64,000 bases of DNA from Diadema setosum (Eukaryota; Echinodermata; Echinoidea; Diadematoida; Diadematidae), in assembly GCA_033980235.1 (NCBI GenBank), contig CM067067.1, positions 6,918,789 through 6,982,788 of the forward strand, given 5' to 3'. Below the pieces are notes generated by a model. The model had not been told where the DNA came from. It worked only from the letters and a program-made list of their open reading frames with translations, and made no database searches. A program made the translations under genes and the position numbers. Below are positions 39,166-50,215 of this stretch, piece after piece (position 1 is the stretch's first letter; every line of letters begins with the position of its first letter).

Positions 39166-40698
39166 GGTATTGGTATTGTCATTATCATTATTATTGTTAT
39201 TATTCTCATCATCAATATAATCAATGCCACAATTATCTATTGTTATTACAGTGGCTTATAAGTATGTTTTGTTATTTTCTCCAACAGATATTTCACAAGG
39301 TTTTGTATTAACATATTTCCTAACTAAAATAGATTGGCTTTTTTTACTTTGTACAATTAACGTCTCATGTTTAAAATCACTTCTTTAGTCCATCATGATG
39401 TAGATGTTTTGTGTGTGTGTGTGTTTCTTTAGCATGTGTATGTCATTAGTAATTGGCTTTTAGCACATGAAAGAAAAATAACAGCTCAAATGCAAATAGC
39501 TTGTTTGATTGCAGAATCAAGTCAAGCAATTTCTCATTTTGTAAATGCCTGTTTTATTGTGACCTTCAAGTGATGTGAGTTAGCACACATCCCCAGTGAG
39601 CTAAAATGAGCGACAAAGTCATTCCTGTGAGTAAAGCAACATCTCATTAAATATTTGTAATGTCATTAGGAATTGCCAAAGAACAAATCCAGTGTTTTCT
39701 TAGGTGTGATATTAACATACGAGAGCATAATTTACGCTGACTTATGATTTCCTTTTCAGGGGCCTATAGTTCTCATTTAGAATATATCTATATTTGTCAT
39801 GCATTCTCAAAAATATGAAAGCCATTTTGCAAAGACAGCCCATGGAATATACATTTTTGTTTTTGTTGTTTGGGTTTTGTTTTTTTTTTAGGTAATTTTT
39901 AGTAGTATTTCTGTGGCTTGCAAGGATTGAAAAATTAGAATTCAGTAACTACTTCAGATGTATGGAGTACAATATGAACTCAGTCAAAATGAGGTTTTTG
40001 TTTTGTTTTAATTTCTTCAAGTGAAGAATACTGAAAGATATCAATATGTTTTGAATTCATTCCTCTTGTGCCTTTGATGCATTTTAATGCATCTTTTGTT
40101 TCTTCTGTCAATGCATAAGATTCTTCTACACTGTTATGAAATGTACTTCTAAGACAGCACAAATATTTACACATACTACTCATGAAATATGTGATAGGTG
40201 TTCAAAAACATGTGGAATTGTATTCCATGAGTGGATATTTACTCAGCAGTGTTTAACAGTATTTGAATGTGCATAGTATTTTGTATACAAGAGAAAGTCA
40301 CTTGTCATTTGAATTAAACTTAGGCAATGTGTATCCAATAGTTATGACTGAATATACTATATGTGATTTGCTCTGAAGGAAGTAGGTTTGCCTTATATCC
40401 ATGGTTGGAAAGACTAGAAGAAAGAAAAGAAAAGAACAGATGCTGAGGTGAATCAATGAGCCTCATTGAGCCATGGATAAACAAACAGACCACCAAATGT
40501 AGGTGTTGATTTGCATTGCATTGTTTGTCTTTGATTTGTGCATCCTCACCAGTTGGTTTCGTAAAGATGTGGTATTTTGTACAACATGATGAAGTGGCTG
40601 GAGAAAAGTCTAGCTCCGGTTACATGTTTGATGTGAAATGCGTGATGTTTTGTTATCATATATTTGTAAACTAGTGCTCAATCAAATACTTATACAGC
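38621..40698. other. NRAMP 3' flank / possible 3' UTR
   Basis: AT-rich and without genes. It holds an (ATT)n microsatellite at about 39083-39166. No polyadenylation site could be fixed. It ends where duplication unit 1 begins. Confidence 0.6.
39083..39166. repeat. (ATT)n microsatellite, ~28 units
   Basis: Near-perfect ATT run. Open frames across it in several phases (poly-I, poly-Y) are artefacts. Confidence 0.95.
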
Positions 40699-43571
40699 GT
40701 AAGTCGTTTTTCTATGGTGCCATTCTGTGTTGTCAGATGAAAGGTCTACAACTTGTGCAATAATTTGTCAAAGCTTACACAAGGTTTATCAGTATGTAAT
40801 ATTGCATATCTTATTAGTATTACATGTATATTATTTTTCTTGTAGTCAAGTTATGTAAAGTAAGGGAGATGTTGTTCCAGGAATTTTGATATCCATCCAT
40901 GATTTTAATAGAGGTTGGAGAAACTACTGCTTCTCATAAGTGGCTATGCTTTTACACACATATATATCCAACAATTATATTGCAGCAACAAAATCAAATT
41001 TGCAGAAGTCTTGTCAGCAGGCTACAGATTTAGAGACACTTGAATGCAGTGTCATTCTATGTGAAGTAGACTTTCAAGTATTGAGCAAAGTCAAACAAAC
41101 AAAAGGATAAAACTTTTGATTAAAATCGGACGCAGATTAAGAAAGACTAAATGACGTATGTTTTCCTATACCAGGCAATCATAGACAGTGACTTGATCAC
41201 TCCATTTATTTTGACTATCGGTGATCTTAACCAGTGTTATTGTTTTGAGGGAAAACATTTGAAGCCTTGAATTCCATGACTTTCTGATTGCATGGCTGAT
41301 TTTTATTAAACAGCCATAGTTCTGTTTGGTTCATTTTTCTGTATCAAAAAAGTTAAGTTGAGCATCTCTCATTCATTGGTGTTTTATTTTTTTTTTTTGG
41401 AGGTACTTAACAGCACAAAAAGACTTAAAAAAACCCCAACCCAAACAACTGCCCTAGAATGATTGCATTTATTGTATTGACACAGTTACGGACCAAAAAC
41501 AAGTATGATTATGGTTCTGTAGCAATTTTGCTCATGAGGGCTACTCCAATTATGATATGTTTTCACAGGTTGCATTTTTTGTTTTTTATTTTTTTGCTCC
41601 ATTTTCATACTCGACCTTTGTTTATGCAGCAATTTTTCAGGGTATAGGATTCTCTTGCGGTACTATACCTGTTGCCCATGAGACATGGTAATTCCCCGTA
41701 GAGTTAACCCTCACTGTGTCAGGGACATGGGGCAGGTGTACAACGCTATCTATGAGGTTTTCTTTGTCAATCAGTATTCACCTTGGTCAAAGGGTTAATA
41801 CATGGCGAACCTGGTTCTTGTAAGAGACAGGTATAATTTTGTAACATATATTATATTGAGTGTGCAATGTACTTGTCAGACCGGTTAAGGTTTACAGTAT
41901 GTGCAATACTTTTCTGTCACCCTCACAAAATGGTATGAAGTAAGCAGTTTTATTCTTGTGAATTTTGCTAGGTGTTTTTGACATGAAAGTAAATGCTAAC
42001 TGGAAATTGCTTAATTTGGTCTCTGTCATAATTTTATTGTGTGTGTGTATTCAAAATAGTCAAAATAGTTTCATTTGTGCTGCTCAGTAATGAGTGTACT
42101 GAGTCTCTTTTATTTTGCATTATTTTTATTTCGAAAGTTGCTACATAGAATTGTCTTTTCTTCTTTATTGCAGTGATGTCGCAGGGTTCATTAAAAAAAA
42201 AAAAGTAGATGTGCTTTTGAATGAAGTAGCCATGAGTTAATGCAAGGCAGCATTTTATATTCTTTCTCTGGAAATGATTTTTCTTTCATTTCTCGAAGGA
42301 TATGCAGTTCCTTTTGGTATTAGATTTGCTCCATCATATAGATAAGTTGTATTGAAATGTGAGTGCTGAATGATTCATCATTACATTGTACTTGGTGAGG
42401 ATTTTACCATCATTGGGTTCAAACCTCGTATGAATTATGTAACAAACAAATGTAACCTGAAATAATTCTTGTCTATTGCTTTATGAATTTGCCAGATGAT
42501 GGTACCAGAGCCATTTTTTTTTTTCCAGGTCTCTTGTCTAGCCATGAGGTGATTATTTTTTCGTTGCAATGTGAAATAGTCAGTGACTTGAGAATTGCAC
42601 TGAATCGTGTTTAATGCATTTGAGAGTGTTACATAATCTCATTGCAGTGTGGGTCATTGTGTTACAGTCAAAGGTTATAGGGCCATCAGGGACATTAACC
42701 AATATTTCAGACTGTAAAGTGTAGGATGAAATTCCCTGAAACTTGGCACAAACAAATGGCTGTGATAAGGCAGTTGAAATGACCGAATTTGAGATTAAAT
42801 GGCGATGATTGTGTGTTAGTGCTTGAATCACATTGGGAATCCTCTCAGGTTTTGGTATAACTTCAAAAATGGTGTGCAAAATGAAAGATATGAAGTACGT
42901 GTATTGCGAACAATAACTCATCAGTTTATAAGTGTGCTTTTCTCGTGGGATAGATTCTGTCAGAATTTCGGGGGTTTTTTTTCTCTCTTTTTTTTAAACT
43001 GTAATGAGTTAAATGTTTAATGCCGTTTTATTCAATTTGCCGTAATGTTGCAGGATTACAAGGCCAGGAACTGATCATGTTCGGGACAAAATATTGTGAT
43101 TGTTGCAATGGCATGTAGAGTTAGGATTGCATAGGTTTTTATACACTGTGGTACAAAGACTTGAACTAAATGACCAAACAGAGTTTGATGTCTACATCTG
43201 TATAGTCTGTCAGAACACTGTACAGACAAACGTCTGCAATTGGTAAAATTGAGTCACTTTATTATCACTTTGCACTGCTTGGCTGAAAGAAAAAAAAAAT
43301 GCAGAAGCGCTTGGTTTTTTTTTACTGAAAGAATGTTTAACTAGACTTTCAATCCATAAACCATTGCTAAGAGATGGCGTGGTACATGTACCTCCTTGCG
43401 ATGTCAGTACTATGTAACAAGTGATTTTCATGGGCGTAATTTTGTAATGCCTCACAATAAAAGCTATTTCTCTTACAACTGACTGTTTGCAGAGTGTATT
43501 CAAGAGTTTGTCTCACTTCTTGAAATTATGAGGGAAATCTTATGGGATGGGATTATGTTAAAGAAATACAT

Positions 43572-43572
<1 letters not shown>

Positions 43573-43619
<47 letters not shown>
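43573..43619. repeat. (CA)n microsatellite, unit 1
   Basis: About 23 CA units. The unit 2 counterpart at 53687-53716 is only about 14 units, so it is a length-variable site between the duplicates. Confidence 0.9.
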
Positions 43620-43623
<4 letters not shown>

Positions 43624-44995
43624 AAAAAACACTCTTTGTCTTGACATTTCTTGACATGAACTAAAAGCAAACCCATACAGAATCAAAAAATATATCATGT
43701 CACTTACTGACAGACATAATAGTACCTGATGTTCTGAATGTAGGCTACATCTATGTCCATGCTCCCTTTTGATTTTCACAGACTTTCTCTTTTTTATTTG
43801 GTCGTTTCTATGTGCACATTTCTTCATATCAGATTGGTCAATGGAGATTGAGATATTTCTTGATATGAAAGTGCACATCACTAACGCACACACATACGCA
43901 AGCATACACACACACGCACACACAAAAACGCACACAAAATTGGACAATCTTAGACACGTGCGTATTGTTTCATAAGTTTCATACTACTTTAGGTGCGTAC
44001 AAGAGACAAACGTCAACATTACTTTCCAAATAGTGATTTTTTCCCCTTTGTATGCTGATCGAATGAATACCTATAAACGGTGAGAATCAAAGGTATTTCC
44101 TTCGGCTAGTTTGACGTACGGAGTGTTACTGCGTAGGATGGTTTCAAGTGTAAAGCACTATGCTCTTTGCAGTAGCTATTGGGGAGCAGTGGCTGTGGAA
44201 TGTTCATTTGTATCGACATTACTGGCATCGTCTCTACAATTTATTTCAATATCTATCCTGACTGTTATAACTGCCATTACAGTGTGATTTTGGTCTTATT
44301 CACTGTAAATTGTTTCTCGATTAAGCATTTACTCTACGTTTCATGGGGGCCCTATCATGATTATAACCTTAACATTGTCAGGGACAATTTCTTACACCTT
44401 GGTCATACGGAACAGTTGGTTAAACCTCTTGTCCAAGGAATTTAAAGTGTCTCTGTGGATTTATAAAGTGTATACGATGTAGGCCACTGTGCAAAATTCA
44501 ATACCATGACATCTTCTTTTTATCTTTTTGTCTGATATCTTTTCTTCATTGAAGCTAATTTTTACTTGTGAAATTGGTTGCAACAAAAGCACTGGCAATA
44601 CTCAAATTGTGGATAGCTAGATTTAACGTCCACAGACTTAGCCACGTTTCTACAACACTTCAACTATCAACCGACTTAACATCATCAACACGAACATTTT
44701 CCTTTGAAATCAAAGTATGCTTACATGCATTTGATCTTTCTGGAGAATTTATTACATCATTCATCAGTATTGAGCGAAGACAGAGAGGAGAAGTGACAAT
44801 ATTGCCAGTAGAGTGTGATCTCTCCAATGGTATGGCTTTTGTGGTCGCCCTGGAGAACAAAAAACATCAAAACCCCAAAACGGTTTATCGGTATGTTGTC
44901 ATAGTATAGATGATGCTCTCTTAGAAAAGCGGACAGCCGAAACAGGAAATAACGAGTGCTGTCAAAAATGAAAAAGAGAAAATATTACAAATTAA

Positions 44996-45033
<38 letters not shown>

Positions 45034-45202
45034 CTGTGACACTTTACCTGTTTGTTTGTTGTTTTTTAATCTTACGAACTGATTTAAACGTGCTGTGATC
45101 ATAGTATTTATCACGTGCGTACATGACCGACGAGTAATTCTCGTGGGATCCCTTCTCGTGTACGTGTACACAGCTGGTAGATTTTCAATCCTTGAAGGGT
45201 AT

Positions 45203-45235
45203 AGAAACTACTGTAATAAGCGCTATATAAATGTA

Positions 45236-45269
<34 letters not shown>
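45203..45269 (+). mobile_element. Short SINE/LINE-tail-like insertion ending in (ATT)n, unit 1 only
   Basis: About 67 bp (AATAAGCGCTATATAAATG then ATT repeats) interrupts a sequence that is continuous in unit 2 near 55399. It looks like the 3' end of a retroposon. The element body is missing. Confidence 0.6.
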
Positions 45270-45469
45270 CAAGTACAAGCGGTATACAAACTGATGTCGT
45301 GTATACTAGTAAAGGCTTTACCATTCATTTGTGGTTCTATCCGCACACATCCCCGCACTGGACCTGCTTGGAATCTAGTATGACACGATTCGGAGATTTA
45401 TCATCAATTTAATCCTATCAGTACATATTCAGTTAAGTGATATCTAAATGTGTTATTGTGGAGACTTAC

Positions 45470-46041
45470 CTGATACGTGTATCTAATACAGTTTGAAGTA
45501 GACCGGATAGTGATCGCTTACGTCTTCAGCCTGTGAGAAAAACAACAACAACCCACAAACAACGAATCAATAAAGTAATAATCACAACATAGAAGCAATC
45601 ATTTAGGATGTTTTAGTCATGCCAAATTAATTTGATATGCTCGCAAGATGATTGAAACATCAAGCAATATTGGCCACAAGCAGGAAACCTACAACGGTTA
45701 TAACATATCATTCAGTCATCGTAAGTGTTGACATAATATTATAATTCTTGTCAATACAGATCAGTTGCTTTACCATAGTCTCCTGTATTTATGTTATATT
45801 TAGAGTTGCTTTATTTGTCTTTTGAACGGCAGGTACATGGGATTCCATGTTTGCTTATGCATACAATAACGCTACTTGCTCGTTTTCATTTTGCATTATC
45901 ATGGAGTAATGTCAGATTTTGAATTAATCAATTATCTGTTTCAACTGATATTGACATATACTCAATTACTTCGTTCAATTGACTTCGCATTACATTTATG
46001 TTTGAAAAGAAATACAGAAATAAAATGGATCAATGAATCAT

Positions 46042-46085
<44 letters not shown>

Positions 46086-47410
46086 AATACAGATGAGTTC
46101 CTGCCACCAAAAAGCTACCAATGGGTAACAGATTTTTATACCAGTTCATATGAGAGTCCGTAAGCAGACTGAAAGTTGAAAACACCGGCACTCCGAGCTC
46201 TCCTCTTCATCGAAGAGCCAGCGAGAACAATCCTGTGAAATCAAAGAGATAACGTCAACATGCAGACAAATAAACTGAACAAACACATAAACTCAGATGG
46301 AAAGCAAAACAGAGCAGAAGTATGAAAGGAGAAATGTGAGAATGTTTTGTCTGTACGTACAATGTTAAATGTAGACATCTGGTGAAATCGGAAAATTCCG
46401 CACCCATCTGCACCGCGATATTGAAGCGTCTACACCCAGTCAAAATGTAGAGCTGTAGAGTATCAATTAATGGAGCTTATAATCTCCTTTGGGTTTTTTT
46501 TTTAACGCATGTACGTTCTTACGTTCTTTGCAACCTTTTCTCATCACAACAAGTTCCCATTTACATAAAATATAATCATATTGTTGAGGAGGTGTTCTTG
46601 AATAGAATATATTGAGCAAGTTTGCCCTGCGTCCCCTTTTCAGCCGAAAGGTGAAAAGTGCCAATTAGATAGTCAAAATTTTCTTTTCCACGAGTATTTC
46701 CAGCTCCGAGAATGTGTGAAGAACTCAAATTGATAACTTAATCTTGATCACTGGTTACGCAGTTGTATTAATGAATGTCAGTTGGAAATCAACAGCAAGA
46801 AGACAAAATTCCACTTCCCGTTTTAAGTGAGTTCTTACAACAAAATGTGCAATAAACATGATAAAACTGTTGGATACACGCAGGTAACGCAGTTGCAAAG
46901 ATGTAAACAAAATGCGATCTTTTTGTCCAATGTGTTGAATTTTGTGCATCGTATGCTGGTTGTCATGCATTTGTACAGTGATATGCACAGAGAACACTTT
47001 GAATTCGTTCAGGATAGTATATCGAGGAAAACGTTTCATTGTACAGGTGTATAGTTTGCATCGACTCCATCAAAAGAGAGGTATCCACGACAGCCAGTCT
47101 TGTGAGTTTGAATACGATAGGAACAATTTAAGTAAACTCTCCCATCCTCTACCCCCCCCCCCCGTCCATTTCTCGATTCTTTCTGTGGTAGGGCCTATAG
47201 GGAAACGCGATATTCAAAATTAATGTCAAATCGCCGTCATCGTAGACCCAGTCACCTGTCGTAGGCACAGTGGGTCGACTTGACCGTGGTGTCGGCCGAG
47301 TTGGGGATGAGCCACTCAAAGCTGGTGTCAGTCCAGATGCTGATCTGCGACCACTCGCTCGAAGTCACGTAATTACAGTCGGCGTTGAAGTCACCCATCA
47401 AGATAGAATT
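45470..47410 (-). pseudogene. Orphan duplicate of DNase exons 6-8
   Basis: Second set of the last three DNase exons, at 47256-47410, 46142-46232 and 45483-45530 (stop 45485-45483, donor after 45470). All splice sites, phases and catalytic residues (MGDFN, C-A-Y-D-R, SDHYP) are intact. No copies of exons 1-5 lie with them. Over 294 coding bases they differ from the unit 2 set at four sites (47324, 47357, 46214, 46172), all synonymous. They may be a partial pseudogene, alternative 3'-terminal exons of the same gene reached by long splicing, or the other allele misplaced by assembly. Sequence alone does not decide. Confidence 0.85.
46042..46085. repeat. (AAC)n microsatellite, unit 1
   Basis: AAC repeats in the intron between DNase exons 7' and 8'. 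The unit 2 counterpart (about 56199-56250) is longer. Confidence 0.85.
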
Positions 47411-47436
47411 CTGAGATGGAGCACAAGAACAGAGGG

Positions 47437-47718
47437 TTACAGCTCGTTATTCCGAATGTTCGTTATTCCGAAGGCTATTTATTCCTAAGATTCATTATTC
47501 CGAAGGTTCATTGTTCCGAATTTCATTTTCGGATTAACCAATCTTCGGAGTAACGAACCTTCGGAATAACGCCACAAATTTTCGGATTAACGAACCCTTT
47601 TTCATTTTCGGATTAACGAACCTCTAGGTATAGGGAATTTGCGTGTTTCGGATTAACGACCCTTCGGAATAACGAACCTTCGGAATAGCGAACCTTCGGA
47701 ATAACGATCAGCATCCGG
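47437..47718. mobile_element. TTCGGAATAACGAA-type element with 8-bp target duplication, unit 1 only
   Basis: Flanked by direct repeats ACAGAGGG at 47429-47436 and 47719-47726; unit 2 has a single ACAGAGGG at the same place. The 282-bp insert consists of many inverted and direct copies of CGTTATTCCGAAGG. An 8-bp duplication fits the hAT superfamily. The ends are only partly inverted (TCGTTATTCCGAA near each). It sits in DNase intron 5', just upstream of exon 6'. Confidence 0.82.
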
Positions 47719-48042
47719 ACAGAGGGACACATTAACACGTTTAACCATCTTGGCTATCTTTACAATCTTGACCAAACGATTTTCTTAATCTCATTTTAGC
47801 TCTTTCCATAACTTGGATTGAATTTATATGTACATATATAGCAACGATAAAATGAAATACAGTCAATCATTGAGTGGGTATACGAAATCGATGAAAGGCA
47901 CGGATGTCATCTGCATCATCATTATGGTGGCACCCTTGCAATGAGGTGTCCAAGGTAAGTAGTTATTTGGAAGGCCGTGAGGCTCAACAAATGCTCGGGG
48001 TTGGGGGGGGGGGGGGGGGTGGGTGGCATACAGTCGGGTTTT

Positions 48043-49747
48043 TAGCTCACCTGAGCCAAAGGCTCAAGTGAGCTATTGCGATCGCCCTTCGTCCGGCGTC
48101 CGTCGTGCGTCGTGCGTCGTGCGTCGTGCGTAAACTTTTTACATTTTCATCTTCTTCTTGAAAACCCCAAGACTGATTTTCATCAAACTTGGCAGGTAGC
48201 ATCCCTAGGGGGTTAGAAACTCAATTTGTTAAAATGGGCACCATGCCCCACCCAGGGGCCCCCAAGGGGGCCCAAACCCCCAAAATTAAGGAATCTGTAA
48301 AAATCTTCTTCTCTAGAACCAGAAGTGATAGAGCTAAGTTACACTATGAGTTAGTACATTGATGACTGTAGTTTCAAGTTTGTTCATAGCAAAATCAGGG
48401 GTGCCCCCCCCCCTTGGGACCCAGGGGAGGGGGTGGGGAGGGGTTCTAATGGGGCCTAAATTGTACATTTTCATCTTCTTCTTGAGAACCCCATGACCCA
48501 TTTTCACCAAACTTGGCAGGTAGCATCCCTAGGGGGTTAGGAACTCAATTTGTTAAAATGGGCACCATGCCCCACCCAGGGGCCCCCCAGGGGGCCCAAA
48601 CGCCCCAAAATTAAGGAATCTGTAAAAATCTTCTTCTCCAGAACCAGAAGTGATAGAACTAAGTTAATACTATGAGTTTGTACATTGATGACTGTAGTTT
48701 CAAGTTTGTTCATGGCAGAATCAGGGGTGCCCCCCCCCCCTTGGGACCCAGGGGAGGGGGGTGGGGAAGGGTTCTAATGGGGCCAAAATTGTACATTTTC
48801 ATCCTCTTCTTGAGAACCCCATGACCTATCTTCTCCAAACTTGGCAGGTAGCATCCCTAGGGGGTTAGGAACTCAATTTGTTAAAATGGGCACCATGCCC
48901 AGGGGGCCCCTAGGGGGCCCAAACGCCCCAAAATTAAGGAATCTGTAAAAATCTTCTTCTCCAGAACCAGAAGTGATAGAGCTAAGTTAATACTATGGGT
49001 TTGTGCATTGATGACTGTAGTTTCAAGTCTGTTCATGGCAGAATCAGGGGTGCCCCCTTGGGACCCACGGGAGGGGGATGAGGAGGGGTCCTAATGGGGC
49101 CTAAATTGTACATTTTTATCTTTTTCTTTAGAACCCCTATGACCCATTTTCACCAAACATGGCAGGTAGCATCCATAGGGGGTTAGGATCTCAATTTCTT
49201 AAAATGGGCACCATACCCCACCCAGGGGTCCCCCAGGGGGGCCCAAACCCCCCAAATGAAGGAATCATTAAAAATCTTCTATAGAATCAGAAGTTATAGA
49301 GGTAAGGTAATACTATGAGCGAGTGCATTAATGACTGTATTTTCAAGTTTGTTCATAGGAGATCAAGGGGTGCCCCTCTTGGGGGCAGGGAGGGGGGGGG
49401 GGGTTGGTTGGGAAGGTCCAAATGGGGACCTGAATTGTACATTTTCATCTTCTTCCTGAAAACCTCATGATGTATTTTCGTCAAACTTTTCAGGTAGCAT
49501 CCCTAGGGGGTCAGGATCTCAATTTATAAAAATGGGCACCATGCCCCACCCAGAGCGCCCCAGGGGGCCCAAATCCCCCCAAATTAAGGAATCTTAAAAA
49601 AATTGGGCCCTTATTGTACAGTTTCATCTTCTACTTGAGAATGCCTGGTCAAATTTTGGTAGAGCTGTGAATAATTTAGATTAGTGACTGCGTGAAAGGT
49701 GAACTTGCGATACTCAGGTGAGCGCTAGACCCGTGGGTCTCTTGTTT
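48043..49747 (+). mobile_element. Hairpin-headed element B (AGCTCACCTGAGCC head), unit 1 only
   Basis: Head AGCTCACCTGAGCC-AAA-GGCTCAAGTGAGCT is a stem-loop with one mismatch. It is followed by GTCCGTCGTGCG-type repeats, then about five tandem body units of ~325 bp (starting near 48139, 48463, 48791, 49109, 49438). The tail CTCAGGTGAGCGC is complementary to the head. Each body unit carries a CACCAAACTTGGCAGGTA core. Absent from unit 2 at the equivalent position near 57899. No ORF. Confidence 0.85.
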
Positions 49748-49879
49748 GTTTTATTTTGTTTTGTATGTATGTATGTTTGTTTGTTTGTTTGTTTTTTGTT
49801 GTTTTTGATCGCAGCCTACCTTTTAGGAGGTATTAAAGTGAGGATGATGTTCGTTATGACGACGGCTTCTTTAATGTCC

Positions 49880-50215
49880 CAAAATGGTTTGTTATTCCGA
49901 AGGTTCGTTAGAATTGTCCAAAGCACTATACTTAGAAGTTTGCTAATCCGAAAACAAATAAGGGTTCGTTAATCGTAGCATTTACGGCGTTATTCCAAAG
50001 GTTTGAAATCCGAACATGAAAGAAGGTTAGTCCAAAGGTTTGTTGATCTGACAATGAACAGACGATGCGTATACTAACGAACTTTCGGAATTACGAACCT
50101 TAATCTATTTTCGGAATAACGAACCACATTTCTTAACGAATGTTCGGAATAACGATTCTTCGGAATAACGAACCTTCGGCATAACAAACTTTCGGAATGA
50201 CGAACTATAACCAAA
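49880..50215. repeat. TTCGGAATAACGAA-type repeat block, unit 1 copy
   Basis: Cluster of imperfect direct and inverted CGTTATTCCGAAGG words, related to the mobile copy at 47437-47718. Present in both duplication units (see 58015-58295), so it predates the duplication. Roughly 70 bp at its left side are missing in unit 2. Confidence 0.75.

Noticed and set aside
39031..39311. Poly-Ile and poly-Tyr open frames
   Set aside because: Arise from the (ATT)n microsatellite.
38281..40698. Iron-responsive element downstream of NRAMP
   Set aside because: CAGTGN loops at 38908, 39594 and 40247 were checked by eye. The flanking bases do not form the needed stem with a C bulge.
43558..43947. 129-codon - strand ORF, repeated at 53672-54049
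   Set aside because: Built largely on (CA)n microsatellites and conserved only because of the duplication.
44568..44909. 113-codon + strand ORF in unit 1
   Set aside because: The unit 2 copy carries an in-frame stop (TTA to TGA near 54889), and no known domain is seen. Not under coding constraint.
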